Shown here piece by piece: positions 30,625 to 39,668 of a stretch of DNA of 64,000 nucleotides. Positions within the stretch are counted from its first letter, which is position 1, and each line of letters opens with the position of its first letter. This stretch comes from Aggregatibacter segnis (GTDB lineage Bacteria > Pseudomonadota > Gammaproteobacteria > Enterobacterales > Pasteurellaceae). A model generated the notes under the pieces. It did no database searches. It saw only the letters and a program-made list of their open reading frames with translations, and had not been told where the DNA came from. The stretch lies in assembly GCF_003130075.1 (NCBI RefSeq), contig NZ_NRCW01000001.1, positions 236,709-300,708 of the forward strand, written 5' to 3'. Made by a program: the position numbers and the translations under genes.

Positions 30625-30960
30625 ATGGAAAACGTCAACAAGTCTTTTCAGGATGTTTTGGAGTATGTGCGTATGTATCGCTTAAAAAATAAACTGTTGC
30701 GCGATATGGACGATAACAATCGTAAGATTCGCGATAACCAAAAACGGGTGTTGTTGCTAGAGAACTTAGATCAATATATTCGTGATGATATGTCGATTCG
30801 AGATGTACGTACTATCATTGAAAGCATGCGGGATGATTACGAAAATCGTGTTGACGACTACATTATTCGCAACGCCGAATTATCTAAACAACGCCGCGAA
30901 ATCAGTAGCAAAATGAAAAATCAAATTAATCCTCCCTGTGAATTTGCTAAAAAGTCGTAA
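30625..30960 (+). CDS. tmaR: PTS regulator TmaR (YeeX, DUF496)
   Basis: 111-residue cytoplasmic protein, almost wholly helical and probably coiled coil. [36 protein letters not shown] and [27 protein letters not shown] align with E. coli YeeX. In E. coli TmaR clusters at the pole, sequesters PTS enzyme I and limits sugar uptake. It converges here on a PTS EIIA gene, an intriguing neighbour. Good ribosome-binding site (AAGGGAG) before the ATG. Confidence 0.9.
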   Translation: MENVNKSFQDVLEYVRMYRLKNKLLRDMDDNNRKIRDNQKRVLLLENLDQYIRDDMSIRDVRTIIESMRDDYENRVDDYIIRNAELSKQRREISSKMKNQINPPCEFAKKS

Positions 30961-30982
30961 ATCTTACTATTTAATTTAACGA

Positions 30983-31008
30983 AACGCTGACTAAGTTCAG
31001 CGTTTTTT
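30983..31008 (+). terminator. Terminator of tmaR
   Basis: AACGCTGA and TCAGCGTT stem with a 6-base loop followed by a T run. Confidence 0.85.
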
Positions 31009-31039
31009 GTGGGTTTTATCGAGAAAATAAGATAAAAAT

Positions 31040-31080
31040 AGACCGCACTCTGAATCTAAAAATCAAAGTGCGGTCTTTTT
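31040..31080. terminator. Inverted USS pair between tmaR and the EIIA gene
   Basis: AGACCGCACT and AGTGCGGTCT form a 10-bp stem followed by T residues on the plus strand and preceded by A-rich sequence; placed to end both convergent transcripts. Confidence 0.75.
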
Positions 31081-31104
31081 TTATGTGTTTTCTTTTGAAC
31101 CTAT

Positions 31105-31566
31105 TTAACTGTTCAATGCCGTATCGATTACAGCAAGAGCTTCTTCTATTGTTTCGCAATTCAAGAATTTTTGAATGTTTACGCCATCATCGCTGTTAGG
31201 ATCGTCAAAGATTTGAGTAATTTCCATAATACCTTCCATGTGAGTATTGGAATCGCTGCCTGCAAGTGTCAGTAACACAGAAACAAATTCGCCGTCGAGA
31301 TCCACCGGCCTACTTAACGTTGTTAGAGCAAAAGCAGTTTTAATCACACCTTCTTCCGGACGTGCGTGTGGCATAGCAAGCCCCGGAGCGATCACGATGT
31401 AAGGACCAAGTTTTTTTATATTATTGACGATATGCTCATAATAACGAGGTTCAATAGCGCCAGAGTCAACCAATAAATCCGTACCGATTTTTATGGCTTC
31501 TTCCCAAGTGTTTGCAGTTTGATTGAGTTTAATGGAATTATTTTCAATCAGTGATTCTTTTAACAT
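31105..31566 (-). CDS. PTS EIIA component, ascorbate type (UlaC-like), orphan
   Basis: 153 residues from the ATG at 31566 with AGGAG at ideal spacing. NNSIKLNQTANTWEEAIKIGTDLLV, EPRYYEHIVNN and the phosphorylation-site motif IAPGLAMPHARPEEGV follow E. coli UlaC closely; the histidine of MPHA is the expected phosphate acceptor. No EIIB or EIIC gene lies nearby, so it either partners with components encoded elsewhere or has a regulatory role. An in-frame extension upstream to 31638 lacks support. Confidence 0.85.
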   Translation of the reverse strand: MLKESLIENNSIKLNQTANTWEEAIKIGTDLLVDSGAIEPRYYEHIVNNIKKLGPYIVIAPGLAMPHARPEEGVIKTAFALTTLSRPVDLDGEFVSVLLTLAGSDSNTHMEGIMEITQIFDDPNSDDGVNIQKFLNCETIEEALAVIDTALNS

Positions 31567-31699
31567 GATGTTACTCCTTTTAAAGATGATTTCCCCTGTG
31601 GAACAGGGGAAATGGGTAACCGAACCGCGCTCGAGCAAGTTGATTGTAATATTGCTCTTTATTGTAGAATCTCAAAGTGCGGTCTTTTTTTAGGTGTTT

Positions 31700-32914
31700 T
31701 TACCCGACCACAAACGGCAGATAGCCTGCACGGATAGCGAATGGGATGGACGTAATGATTACGCCAAGAACTAAAACGAGCATCAATGTTACTTTGCCGC
31801 CCCAGACTTTATACGGCAAATTCGGGTGAATGCGGCGCGCTTTCCATACCAGCGAAACCGGAAGAACCACGGCGTAGAACGCAAACATTTGACCGGCATA
31901 GCCTAACGCTAAAATAAAACCTTGTGGGTAGAATAAGGCGAAGACGATTGGCGGAATGAACGTCATTAAACCTAAGGAAAAACGCCCTGCATCGATGTTA
32001 AAAGAACGTTTTAACAAGTCTTCAATACATTCTAATAAGCCAAGCCCCACACCCAAGAATGAGGTGATTAACGCCAAGGTGGAGAAGATCTTCACGGCGT
32101 TTGCCATCATACTGCTTTGGGTAATGGTTAACGTGGCAGTCACTAAGCCGTTCAGCGTGGCATCTTGTTGCAAGATTTGTAGAAACTCATTTTGTGTGAG
32201 CAAACCGTGGGTGGAGAGTTGCCATAAAATGTAGGCGAACAAGGTGATACCGGAACCCACTAAAATGGAAATGCGCAAGGCTTTGACATTGCCACCGAGG
32301 TATTTGTTTAAGCTTGGTATAGAACCGTGGAAACCAAACGCGGTGAAAAATACAGGGCTGGCGGAAATGATCAGCGCATTATCAATGGGCATTGCCATCA
32401 AGTTGTCGAGTTTAATTTCCGGCAACATCAAACTTAACACCATCACGAATGTGGCAATCATCACAAAGAACAACACACGGTTAATTTTATCTACGCTGTG
32501 CGTACCGATAATGATAAACGCGCCAAAGAAAAGGGTGAAAATCAATACGGCGACTTTGCCGGTGGTATCACGATCAACGATGGTTGGTAGCGTATCGGTC
32601 AACAAAGAACCGCCACCGCTGATGTAGGCCGCAATGAGCGCGTATAAAAAGACAATTAATACGGTGGTGGAAACAATCCGTCCCGGGCGACCGAAATATT
32701 GCTCTGCCAATGTGCCGATGCCGGCGTCACTTGGTGCGGTTTGGTAAAGCTCAACGAACAGCAACGCACTAAAGGTTAAAAGCGCCCAAAGCCCGAGCAG
32801 AAGAAATAAGGTAGCGCCAAAACCAATGCCGGCGGAGGTTAACGGCATGGCTAACATGCCTGCGCCAATCATGGTACCTGCCACGAGCAGCGTACTTCCC
32901 ACTGTTTTATTCAT
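31700..32914 (-). CDS. tyrP: Aromatic amino acid transporter, TyrP family
   Basis: 404-residue inner-membrane permease with eleven predicted membrane segments, of the HAAAP family (tyrosine/tryptophan:H+ symport). N-terminal GSTLLVAGTMIGAGMLAMPLTSAGIGF and FGFHGSIPSLNKYLGGN are typical. TyrP rather than Mtr or TnaB is favoured by overall resemblance and by a TyrR-like box over its promoter, but substrate is not proven. Confidence 0.88.
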   Translation of the reverse strand: MNKTVGSTLLVAGTMIGAGMLAMPLTSAGIGFGATLFLLLGLWALLTFSALLFVELYQTAPSDAGIGTLAEQYFGRPGRIVSTTVLIVFLYALIAAYISGGGSLLTDTLPTIVDRDTTGKVAVLIFTLFFGAFIIIGTHSVDKINRVLFFVMIATFVMVLSLMLPEIKLDNLMAMPIDNALIISASPVFFTAFGFHGSIPSLNKYLGGNVKALRISILVGSGITLFAYILWQLSTHGLLTQNEFLQILQQDATLNGLVTATLTITQSSMMANAVKIFSTLALITSFLGVGLGLLECIEDLLKRSFNIDAGRFSLGLMTFIPPIVFALFYPQGFILALGYAGQMFAFYAVVLPVSLVWKARRIHPNLPYKVWGGKVTLMLVLVLGVIITSIPFAIRAGYLPFVVG

Positions 32915-32952
32915 AGATGTTCCTTATTGTGTATTTAAAAATTGACACTGAT

Positions 32953-32980
32953 TGTATTTTAAATTTTACACTATGTAAAA
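32953..32980 (-). promoter_or_regulatory. tyrP promoter with TyrR-like box
   Basis: Minus strand: -35 TTTACA (32980-32975), 17-base spacer, -10 TACAAT (32956-32951). Within and overlapping the spacer, 32953-32970 reads TGTA-N10-TACA, close to the TyrR consensus TGTAAA-N6-TTTACA (right half exact). 32964-32980 is also a perfect 17-base palindrome around CTA. Repressor binding here would block RNA polymerase. Confidence 0.55.
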
Positions 32981-32993
32981 TAGAGAATGTGAT

Positions 32994-33200
32994 ATGACTC
33001 ACAAAATGTTAATTTTCTATGAAGTTTTAGAGTGGTTTGTCTATGATTTAGAACCTTTGTTTGCTATTGAGCCTTTGCCATGGTATGGGGAAATGACTTT
33101 CAAAAGCTTGATATATCACCTATCAAAACAACATTATACTTTTGGTTATTGTGTAATGAATTATTTACGGCGTGCTGGCGAAATCACGTTATTGGATTAA
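32994..33200 (+). CDS. Possible small protein, unrecognised
   Basis: 68 codons from an ATG with a weak purine stretch (AGAG) upstream. The product is rich in aromatic residues (WFVYDLEPLF, PLPWYGEMTF) with no signal peptide or known motif. It occupies the gap between tyrP and grxA and overlaps nothing. It could be a real small protein or a chance frame; no homolog is recalled. Confidence 0.3.
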   Translation: MTHKMLIFYEVLEWFVYDLEPLFAIEPLPWYGEMTFKSLIYHLSKQHYTFGYCVMNYLRRAGEITLLD

Positions 33201-33265
33201 AATAGTGAGATGGTAGTTATTTGAAAGGACAGGAAAATACCCGTCATTAAGGATATTTCTAGGTT

Positions 33266-33308
33266 AAAGTGCGGTTAGAAAAACGAATGGATTTTTAACC
33301 GCACTTTT
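33266..33308. terminator. Inverted USS pair downstream of grxA
   Basis: AAAGTGCGGTTA pairs with TAACCGCACTTT; the arms continue into A/T-rich USS tails. It follows the grxA stop codon on the minus strand. Confidence 0.75.
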
Positions 33309-33326
33309 GGCTTTATAAAAGAAGCA

Positions 33327-33590
33327 TCAAGCAATGTCGGGGAATTGCTCTTGCATTAAGGCTTCAAAATCGGTGCAACCGCCAATGGATTTGTCGTCAA
33401 TTAATACCTGCGGCACGGTGTGTACCGGTTTGCCGATGATTTTCGCAATGTCTTCTTTTGTCATGCCCTGTTCGATGATGTCGATGTAACGATAATCAAC
33501 ATTTTCCACGGCATTTTTTAGTTTTTCGGCTAAGTTTTTCGCACGTACGCAATACGGGCAACTTAAGCGTCCATAAATAGTAACAAACAT
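33327..33590 (-). CDS. grxA: Glutaredoxin 1
   Basis: 87-residue glutathione-dependent disulfide reductase. Active site C11-P-Y-C14 in the context SCPYCVRAKNLAEKL, cis-proline motif HTVPQVLID and GG site SIGGCTDFEAL. These match E. coli GrxA (85 residues), not GrxC. Divergent from nfsA-rimK, as in E. coli, where the group is linked to redox and nitro-compound stress. Confidence 0.93.
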   Translation of the reverse strand: MFVTIYGRLSCPYCVRAKNLAEKLKNAVENVDYRYIDIIEQGMTKEDIAKIIGKPVHTVPQVLIDDKSIGGCTDFEALMQEQFPDIA

Positions 33591-33724
33591 AATTTTTCCT
33601 TGTTGTGATGAATCAGTAACGTGATTCTACGACCTCTCTAAAAAAGAATAAAGGGGTTTTGGGGAGAGCGCGTAATTAGTGTAAGATAGAGTCGATTTTG
33701 TGTTTGTTACAGTAAGGAATGTTT

Positions 33725-34459
33725 ATGTCTGAGAAAAAACTTACTTCTTCGACGTTAGATTGTATTTTAGCTCACCGCTCTATTCGTCAATTTACTCATG
33801 AGCCTGTGTCTGACAAAGTGATTGAACAGCTTGTGAATGCAGCGCGTTTTGCCTCTACATCTAACCATTTGCAATGTGTTTCTATCGTGCGCATCACTGA
33901 TCCGGCTATTCGTGAGCAAATGATGGCATACAGCTCCAATCAGGAATATGTGAAATTCGCCCCGGAGTTTTGGGTGTTCTGCGTTGATTTCCATAAACAT
34001 AAACAAATTTGCCCAACAGCACAGTTGGGTTATGCGGAAGTGTTGCTCATCGGTGCGGTAGATACCGGTATCATGTCGCAAAATGTCTTGTTGGCGGCGG
34101 AAAGTTTAGGACTCGGTGGTGTGTATATCGGTTCTTTGCGTAATGAAATGGAAGCGGTTGGCAAGTTGTTAAATCTACCGGAACATTGTTTACCGATGGT
34201 GGGCATGTGTTTGGGGTATCCGGATCAGGATCCACCGACAAAACCACGTTTGCCGAAAGAAACCCTGTTCTTTGAAAACGCCTATCAGCCGTTGGATACC
34301 ACTAAATTTGATGAATATAACGCCACCGTTGCGGAATATTATCGTCAGCGCAGCAACATTGACATGGATTGGTCGCGTAATGTGATTAAGAGCTTGGATA
34401 AGCCGATTCGCCCGAAAGTGTTGGCTTATTTGCAACAACAAGGTTTCATTAAAAAGTAA
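33725..34459 (+). CDS. nfsA: Oxygen-insensitive NADPH nitroreductase NfsA
   Basis: FMN-dependent nitroreductase, 244 residues from the ATG at 33725, for which AAGGA sits at good spacing; an ATG two codons upstream overlaps that site. HRSIRQFTHEPVSDKVIEQL, AARFASTSNHLQ, LAAESLGLGGVYIGSLRN and MCLGYPDQDPPTKPRLP are NfsA hallmarks. Six bases before rimK, as in E. coli nfsA-rimK. Confidence 0.93.
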   Translation: MSEKKLTSSTLDCILAHRSIRQFTHEPVSDKVIEQLVNAARFASTSNHLQCVSIVRITDPAIREQMMAYSSNQEYVKFAPEFWVFCVDFHKHKQICPTAQLGYAEVLLIGAVDTGIMSQNVLLAAESLGLGGVYIGSLRNEMEAVGKLLNLPEHCLPMVGMCLGYPDQDPPTKPRLPKETLFFENAYQPLDTTKFDEYNATVAEYYRQRSNIDMDWSRNVIKSLDKPIRPKVLAYLQQQGFIKK

Positions 34460-34465
34460 TTTTTT

Positions 34466-35383
34466 ATGAAATTGTTAATGTTGTGTCGTGAGCCGCGTTT
34501 GTACAGTTGTCAGCGGCTAAAACGTGCGGCGGAAGAAAACGGGCATCAAATGGATATTTGGGATCCGAATCGTTGCTTGATAAAACTTCTTAAAAATCCA
34601 CCGCACTTTGCTTTGTATTATCAGGCAGACCTTGAAAGTGAGGCACAATTATTACCGCAATATGATGCAGTTTTGCCTCGTTTTGGCACGACCAGTATGC
34701 TCATGGGCTGTCGCGTATTGCATTATTTCCAAGCTTTAGGTATTCCTTGTCTGAATAATGTAGAGGCTTTTCGTCATGCTCGAGATAAGTGGCTGAGCCT
34801 ACAGATGTTGTTACAACATGGCATTGCCGTGCCGGATTCTTTATTGGCAGGCATGGAAGTGGAGGCTAATCATGCGGTACAACACATCGGTGCCCCGACT
34901 ATCTTGAAAACCTTAAGCGGTTCGCAAGGTATTGGCGTAATTTTGGCGGAGCGGGCACAAAGTGCGGTCAGTATTTTGGACACATTAAAGCAATCGGATG
35001 TGCCTGTCTTGTTGCAAGAATTTGTAACGGAAGCCAACGGCACCGATTTACGCTGTTTCGTGATTGGTGGACGGGTGGTTGCCGCCATGCAACGTGTCGG
35101 GCAGAACGGGGAGTTTCGCGCAAATTGCCACCGTGGCGCCACTGCAGAAAAAGTGATACTGACCGAACAGGAAAAGCAAATCGCTTTAAATGCCACGAAA
35201 GCCTTGGGCTTGGATGTTGCGGGGGTAGATTTAATTCGTTCGGCAAATGGCCCGTTGGTGTTGGAAGTAAACGCCAGCCCGGGGCTTGAAATGATTGAGA
35301 AAACCAGCGGTATTAATATCGCGTTGCAGATGATTTTATATTTAGAGCAGAAAACCCGTAATCAAGTGGGAGTAATAAAATGA
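34466..35383 (+). CDS. rimK: ATP-grasp ligase RimK
   Basis: 305 residues. In E. coli RimK adds glutamates to the C terminus of ribosomal protein S6. ATP-grasp features: [15 protein letters not shown] (glycine-rich loop), [28 protein letters not shown] and the metal-binding [16 protein letters not shown]. The 3' end overlaps ycfP by four bases (ATGA), showing translational coupling. Confidence 0.92.
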   Translation: MKLLMLCREPRLYSCQRLKRAAEENGHQMDIWDPNRCLIKLLKNPPHFALYYQADLESEAQLLPQYDAVLPRFGTTSMLMGCRVLHYFQALGIPCLNNVEAFRHARDKWLSLQMLLQHGIAVPDSLLAGMEVEANHAVQHIGAPTILKTLSGSQGIGVILAERAQSAVSILDTLKQSDVPVLLQEFVTEANGTDLRCFVIGGRVVAAMQRVGQNGEFRANCHRGATAEKVILTEQEKQIALNATKALGLDVAGVDLIRSANGPLVLEVNASPGLEMIEKTSGINIALQMILYLEQKTRNQVGVIK

Positions 35384-35919
35384 TTATTTATTTACATGGT
35401 TTTGATTCCAGCAGCCCCGGTAATCATGAAAAAGTCATGCAGTTAAAATTTATTGACAGCGACGTGCGTTTTATTAATTACAGCACCTTACACCCGCGTC
35501 ATGACATGACTTTTTTGCTGAATGAGGTGCATAAACTGGTGTCTGAATCGAAAGATAAGAACCCGTTGATTTGCGGCGTTGGGTTGGGTGGCTACTGGGC
35601 GGAGCGTATTGGCTTCTTGTGCGGCATTAAACAGGCGATTTTCAACCCGAATTTATTCCCGCAAGAAAATATGACGGGCAAGATCGATCGTCCGGAAGAA
35701 TACGAAGACATTTCTACTAAATGCGTGGAAAATTTCCGTATGAAGAATAAAGGTCGCTGTTTGGTATTTTTATCCGTTGAAGACGGCGTGCTGGATTCCA
35801 AGCGTAGTGCGGAGGTTTTATCCCCGTATTACGACATTGTGTGGGATGAAAAAGAAAGTCATAAATTCAAGCAAATTTCTCATCATTTACAGCAAATCAA
35901 AGCATTTAAAGAAGCGTAA
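35380..35919 (+). CDS. ycfP: YcfP family protein (UPF0227)
   Basis: 179 residues, alpha/beta-hydrolase-like fold with the N-terminal [36 protein letters not shown] (nucleophile-elbow position lacks a serine: GLGGY) and [11 protein letters not shown]. Close to E. coli YcfP, of unknown function. Its start overlaps the rimK stop, an arrangement different from E. coli, where ycfP is elsewhere. Confidence 0.88.
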   Translation: MIIYLHGFDSSSPGNHEKVMQLKFIDSDVRFINYSTLHPRHDMTFLLNEVHKLVSESKDKNPLICGVGLGGYWAERIGFLCGIKQAIFNPNLFPQENMTGKIDRPEEYEDISTKCVENFRMKNKGRCLVFLSVEDGVLDSKRSAEVLSPYYDIVWDEKESHKFKQISHHLQQIKAFKEA

Positions 35920-35936
35920 GGTTTTGAGATAAAAAG

Positions 35937-35967
35937 AAGGGTAGCATTTCGCTACCCTTTATTTTTG
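35937..35967. terminator. Two-way terminator after ycfP
   Basis: AAGGGTAGC-ATTTC-GCTACCCTT stem followed by TATTTTTG on the plus strand and preceded by A-rich sequence for the convergent gene. Confidence 0.85.
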
Positions 35968-35971
35968 TTTT

Positions 35972-36577
35972 TTAACCGAATTCCGGATTCTTATTATTTA
36001 ACGGGAAATTAGGCGGTAATTGTGGACTGGCATCATCTTCGCTCAGTGGCGCAATTTCCGGTTGCGTTTTAAATTCCTCTGCCGGCGTGGCATTTTTTTC
36101 TTTGCCTAATAATTGCGGCTGTAATTTTATAAAATTGCTGTTTGGCGCTAACCAAATGCCGGCAAATAAGCGGCTAAATTCCGGATCAAATTCATGATCT
36201 AAAATCGAGTCGTTTAACATGAAATAGCCTTTATCCGGCAACGCAATGTAACGCAATACATCGTTTGGTGAGAAATCCGGGAAAATAGCTTGCATGTCTT
36301 TTAGCCACACATCACTTTTCGCTTTATCCGCTTTTAGAAATTCCATTTCTTTAATTAAACTAATCGCAAAATTTTTACCTTCAACGGGCTTTTCATATTT
36401 GAAAGAAAGCATGATAGGTAATTGATTTTCCTGATATGCACCATCTTCAGTCGCCAAATCAATGGAATAAACCAAGAACGGGCCCCAATTATAGTCGGCA
36501 GTACCCACATTGACCCAATGGGCTGAAAGTGCGGTAGGAAATAAGCTTAAAATAAACAGCAGCGATTTTAATTTCAT
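35972..36577 (-). CDS. Exported protein of unknown function
   Basis: 201 residues with a clear signal peptide (MKLKSLLFILSLFPTALSA, cleavage before HWVNVG). The mature part starts with a compact domain (ADYNWGPFLVYSIDLATEDG; MLSFKYEKPVEGKNFA; SDVWLKDMQAIFPDFSPNDVLRYIALPDKGYFMLND) and ends in a proline-rich tail. The pattern faintly recalls chalcone-isomerase-like periplasmic proteins, but this is uncertain. Monocistronic, between terminators. Confidence 0.75.
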   Translation of the reverse strand: MKLKSLLFILSLFPTALSAHWVNVGTADYNWGPFLVYSIDLATEDGAYQENQLPIMLSFKYEKPVEGKNFAISLIKEMEFLKADKAKSDVWLKDMQAIFPDFSPNDVLRYIALPDKGYFMLNDSILDHEFDPEFSRLFAGIWLAPNSNFIKLQPQLLGKEKNATPAEEFKTQPEIAPLSEDDASPQLPPNFPLNNKNPEFG

Positions 36578-36620
36578 AAAAAATCCGTCATAAAAATTTA
36601 TGTGCGCGATTATAGCAAAA

Positions 36621-36644
36621 AAGACGGGAAATTGATCCCGTCTT
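36621..36644 (-). terminator. Hairpin downstream of fumC
   Basis: AAGACGGGA-AATTGA-TCCCGTCTT, with A-rich sequence on the far side giving T residues on the minus strand after the stem. Confidence 0.75.
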
Positions 36645-36675
36645 CTTTACTCATGGCTTAATTTAACGCATCACG

Positions 36676-38070
36676 TTATTTTAAGCTGCCGACCATATCT
36701 TCCGGACGCACCCATTTATCGAAGTCTTCCGCAGAAACTAAGCCAAGATTAATGGCTTCTTCACGTAAGGTGGTACCGTTTTTGTGTGCGGTTTTCGCAA
36801 TTTTTGCCGCATTTTCATAACCGATATGGGTATTAAGTGCGGTGACCAACATCAATGAATTTTCAAGTTGTTGTTTAATTCGAGGGTAGTTCGGTTCAAT
36901 ACCGGTTGCGCAGTGTTCGTCGAAAGAAACACAGGCATCTGCCAATAATTGAGCGGATTGTAAGAAGTTCGCAATCATTACCGGATTGAATACGTTCAAT
37001 TGGAAGTGACCTTGAGATCCGACGAACGCGATCGTGGTGTCGTTACCAAACACTTGTGCACACACCATAGTCATGGCTTCACATTGGGTTGGGTTAACTT
37101 TACCCGGCATGATGGAAGAACCCGGTTCATTTTCCGGAATTAAGATTTCGCCGATACCGGAACGCGGACCGGATGCCAATAAACGAATGTCGTTGGCAAT
37201 TTTGAATAAGCTCATAGCAAGTTGACGCAATGCTCCATGAGTTTCCACGATAGCATCATGCGCTGCCAAGGCTTCAAATTTGTTTTCTGCGGTGATGAAC
37301 GGAAGACCGGTGAATTTAGCAATGTATTCAGCCACTTTCACATCATAGCCTTTCGGCGTATTCAAACCGGTACCCACTGCCGTGCCGCCAAGAGCTAATT
37401 GGCGTAAGTGCGGTAGGGTATTTTTCAATGCAAGTAAACCGAAGTGTAATTGCGCTGCATAGGCAGAGAATTCTTGACCTAATGTTAATGGGGTTGCATC
37501 CATTAAGTGCGTACGGCCGATTTTCACCACATCTTTAAAGGCTTCAGATTTTGCTGCAAAGGTTTTTTGTAAACGTTCTACGGCAGGAATAGTGGTTTCG
37601 ACAACTTTTTTGTATGCGGCAATGTGCATTGCGGTTGGGAAAGTATCGTTGGAAGATTGGGATTTGTTCACATCATCATTCGGGTGAATAATGGATTTTT
37701 CGCCCAATTTGCCACCGTGTAAAACGTGAGCACGGTTTGCCACCACTTCGTTCACGTTCATGTTGGATTGCGTACCGGAACCGGTTTGCCAAATCACCAA
37801 CGGGAATTGATCGTCTAATTTATTTGCTAAAATTTCATCGCAAGCTTGTGCGATTAAATCACGTTTTTCAGCAGGTAACACGCCTAAATCATGGTTGGCA
37901 AATGCCGCCGCTTTTTTCAAATAACCAAAGGCTTCGATGACTTCATGTGGCATAGATGCCGCAGGACCGATTTTGAAATTATTGCGGGAACGTTCGGTTT
38001 GAGCAGCCCAGTATTTGTCTGCCGGAACTTGAACTTCACCCATGGTGTCTTTTTCAATACGAAATGCCAT
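36676..38070 (-). CDS. fumC: Fumarate hydratase class II
   Basis: Interconverts fumarate and malate; iron-independent tetramer. 464 residues. The superfamily signature [16 protein letters not shown], the substrate-binding [20 protein letters not shown] and [20 protein letters not shown] are intact. Monocistronic; a CRP-like site lies about 100 bases upstream. Confidence 0.97.
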   Translation of the reverse strand: MAFRIEKDTMGEVQVPADKYWAAQTERSRNNFKIGPAASMPHEVIEAFGYLKKAAAFANHDLGVLPAEKRDLIAQACDEILANKLDDQFPLVIWQTGSGTQSNMNVNEVVANRAHVLHGGKLGEKSIIHPNDDVNKSQSSNDTFPTAMHIAAYKKVVETTIPAVERLQKTFAAKSEAFKDVVKIGRTHLMDATPLTLGQEFSAYAAQLHFGLLALKNTLPHLRQLALGGTAVGTGLNTPKGYDVKVAEYIAKFTGLPFITAENKFEALAAHDAIVETHGALRQLAMSLFKIANDIRLLASGPRSGIGEILIPENEPGSSIMPGKVNPTQCEAMTMVCAQVFGNDTTIAFVGSQGHFQLNVFNPVMIANFLQSAQLLADACVSFDEHCATGIEPNYPRIKQQLENSLMLVTALNTHIGYENAAKIAKTAHKNGTTLREEAINLGLVSAEDFDKWVRPEDMVGSLK

Positions 38071-38167
38071 TGTAATTACCTCTTATTGATTATTAATGAA
38101 AAGTCAGTCGAATTTTAACACCGCCTGACTCATCTATGAACTGAAATTACAAACAGAAAATCGGTTT

Positions 38168-38183
38168 TGTGACTTAGATCATA
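38168..38183. promoter_or_regulatory. CRP-like site upstream of fumC
   Basis: TGTGA-CTTAGA-TCATA matches the CRP core TGTGA-N6-TCACA with one mismatch. It lies 98-113 bases upstream of the fumC start and overlaps the edge of a USS. Confidence 0.5.
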
Positions 38184-38291
38184 AAGTGCGGTCGGTTGCT
38201 GGCGAAAGGTTTCGGAAATTAACATTTTATATTTAGCCCGATTTCCGCTAAAATCTTGCAATTCATTTTTCCCCGTTTGGACTTGTTATTT

Positions 38292-38738
38292 ATGCCGAAA
38301 AACGCGCAATTTTACCTGCTTTCCGACAGATCTCCTGCGCAGTCAAATTTGTCTGCTGTGGAAAGCCTTGCTTGCGATTTAGCGGCATCCGCTTGGCGTT
38401 TAGGAAAACGTGTTTTATTGGTGTGCGAAAGTGAAGCGCAGGCGCTCAATATTGATGAGGCGTTGTGGCAAAGAGAACCCGACGAGTTCGTTCCGCACAA
38501 CCTTTCCGGAGAAGCCACCACGTATGCCACGCCTATTGAAATTAGTTGGATGGACAAACGCAATGCGCAAAGCCGTGATTTGCTGATTAATCTGCAACCG
38601 CAACTGCCGGAATACATTAATAGTTTTAACCAAATTATCGACTTTGTTCCTGTGGAAGAACAACCAAAAGCCTTGGCGCGTGAACGTTATAAACAACTGA
38701 GACAGTTGGGCTGGGCGTTGAGTACGGAGCAGGCATAA
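38292..38738 (+). CDS. holC: DNA polymerase III chi subunit
   Basis: 148 residues from the ATG at 38292 (an extension to 38256 has no ribosome-binding site). Accessory subunit of the clamp loader that links it to single-strand binding protein. FYLLSDRSPAQSNLSAVESLACDLAASAWRLGKRVLLVC, DEALWQREPDEFVPHNL and FNQIIDFVPVEEQPKALARERYKQLRQLGW fit HolC. In related species valS follows holC; two insertions separate them here. Confidence 0.92.
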   Translation: MPKNAQFYLLSDRSPAQSNLSAVESLACDLAASAWRLGKRVLLVCESEAQALNIDEALWQREPDEFVPHNLSGEATTYATPIEISWMDKRNAQSRDLLINLQPQLPEYINSFNQIIDFVPVEEQPKALARERYKQLRQLGWALSTEQA

Positions 38739-38753
38739 CGATATAAAAAGACT

Positions 38754-38774
38754 CCCCTCTTTGCCAAAGAGGGG
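38754..38774. repeat. Inverted repeat after holC
   Basis: CCCCTCTTT and AAAGAGGGG flank three bases, a strong 9-bp stem without a T run. Such CCCTCTTTG-type palindromes are common between genes; it may stabilise the holC mRNA end. Confidence 0.6.
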
Positions 38775-38814
38775 GATGGTTACAAAAAACGCTTAAAAAA
38801 CTGACCGCACTTTT

Positions 38815-39132
38815 ATGAACGACATTACTTTCTATCAACGCTTTGAAGCTGACATTCTCGCAGGGCGTAAAACCATCACCATTCGAGATAAATCCGAAAG
38901 CCACTTTAAAGCAGGCGATATTTTGCGAGTAGGGCGGTTTGAAGATAATCAATATTTCTGCACTATTGAAGTGTTAAGCGTTTCACCGATTACTCTTGAT
39001 GAATTGACGGAACAGCATGCGAAGCAGGAGAATATGGGATTGGATGAGTTGAAAGAAGTGATTCGTGGGATTTATCCGAATGAAGAGGTGTTTTATGTTA
39101 TTGAATTTATGAATGCCTACTCTCTTCTATAA
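38815..39132 (+). CDS. yqfB: ASCH-domain N4-acetylcytidine amidohydrolase YqfB
   Basis: 105 residues. E. coli YqfB hydrolyses N4-acetylcytidine. [53 protein letters not shown] is nearly the E. coli sequence, including the ASCH KTITIRD and GD core. Oddly, the start codon directly follows a USS (ACCGCACTTTT then ATG), so no Shine-Dalgarno sequence is present. Confidence 0.9.
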   Translation: MNDITFYQRFEADILAGRKTITIRDKSESHFKAGDILRVGRFEDNQYFCTIEVLSVSPITLDELTEQHAKQENMGLDELKEVIRGIYPNEEVFYVIEFMNAYSLL

Positions 39133-39139
39133 AGAATAA

Positions 39140-39661
39140 GTTTTAATAAATGATATTAAGGGAAAATATATAATTACTAATTTTAATGATTTCAATGAGC
39201 TAGATACTATAGACGCTCCTCAGGCAGATGATTTACGTAAGGTTTATACTGTTACTTCTCTTATAGGTGGAGATCCCATTTTATCCAATAATGATCAATC
39301 GCTAGCATCGAAGATGGGAGTTGTAGATAGACAAGTTCGGTATTATAAATCAGCAGCTAGAATTTTAGGATTCTTAGATGCTAAAGATTGTTTAACGCAA
39401 GCAGGTTATAAGCTACTATCTTTTCCTGGTGATTTTATGGACACTATGGTGACAGCCTTTCAGTACAGTAATATAGGTAGTCTTTGGTGCGCGTATTATC
39501 GAGTAAATTCAGTGCTTGATGTTCCTCTTGACATAAATAGTGTTATTGAATTTTTAGATTATGCGTTTGGTGGTAATTTATCTGACTCTACTAAAAGAAG
39601 AAGAGCACAAACTCTCATCAAATGGGTAAACGAATATAAACAACACATACATACGCGGTAG
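39140..39661 (+). pseudogene. Gene remnant, 5' end missing; winged-helix-like
   Basis: The frame is open from just after a stop codon at 39137, but no ATG, GTG or TTG occurs until 39314. Reading from 39140, the upstream part (DDLRKVYTVTSLIGG, LASKMGVVDRQVRYYKSAAR) runs smoothly into the ATG-started part and looks like one helix-turn-helix domain. So the ATG at 39314 is probably internal, and the gene has lost its start or uses a rare ATT (39173, AAGGG upstream). AT-rich compared with its neighbours. Function not recognised; possibly a remnant of a mobile or restriction-related gene. It lies 8 bases before valS. Confidence 0.5.
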
Positions 39662-39668
39662 GATACCT

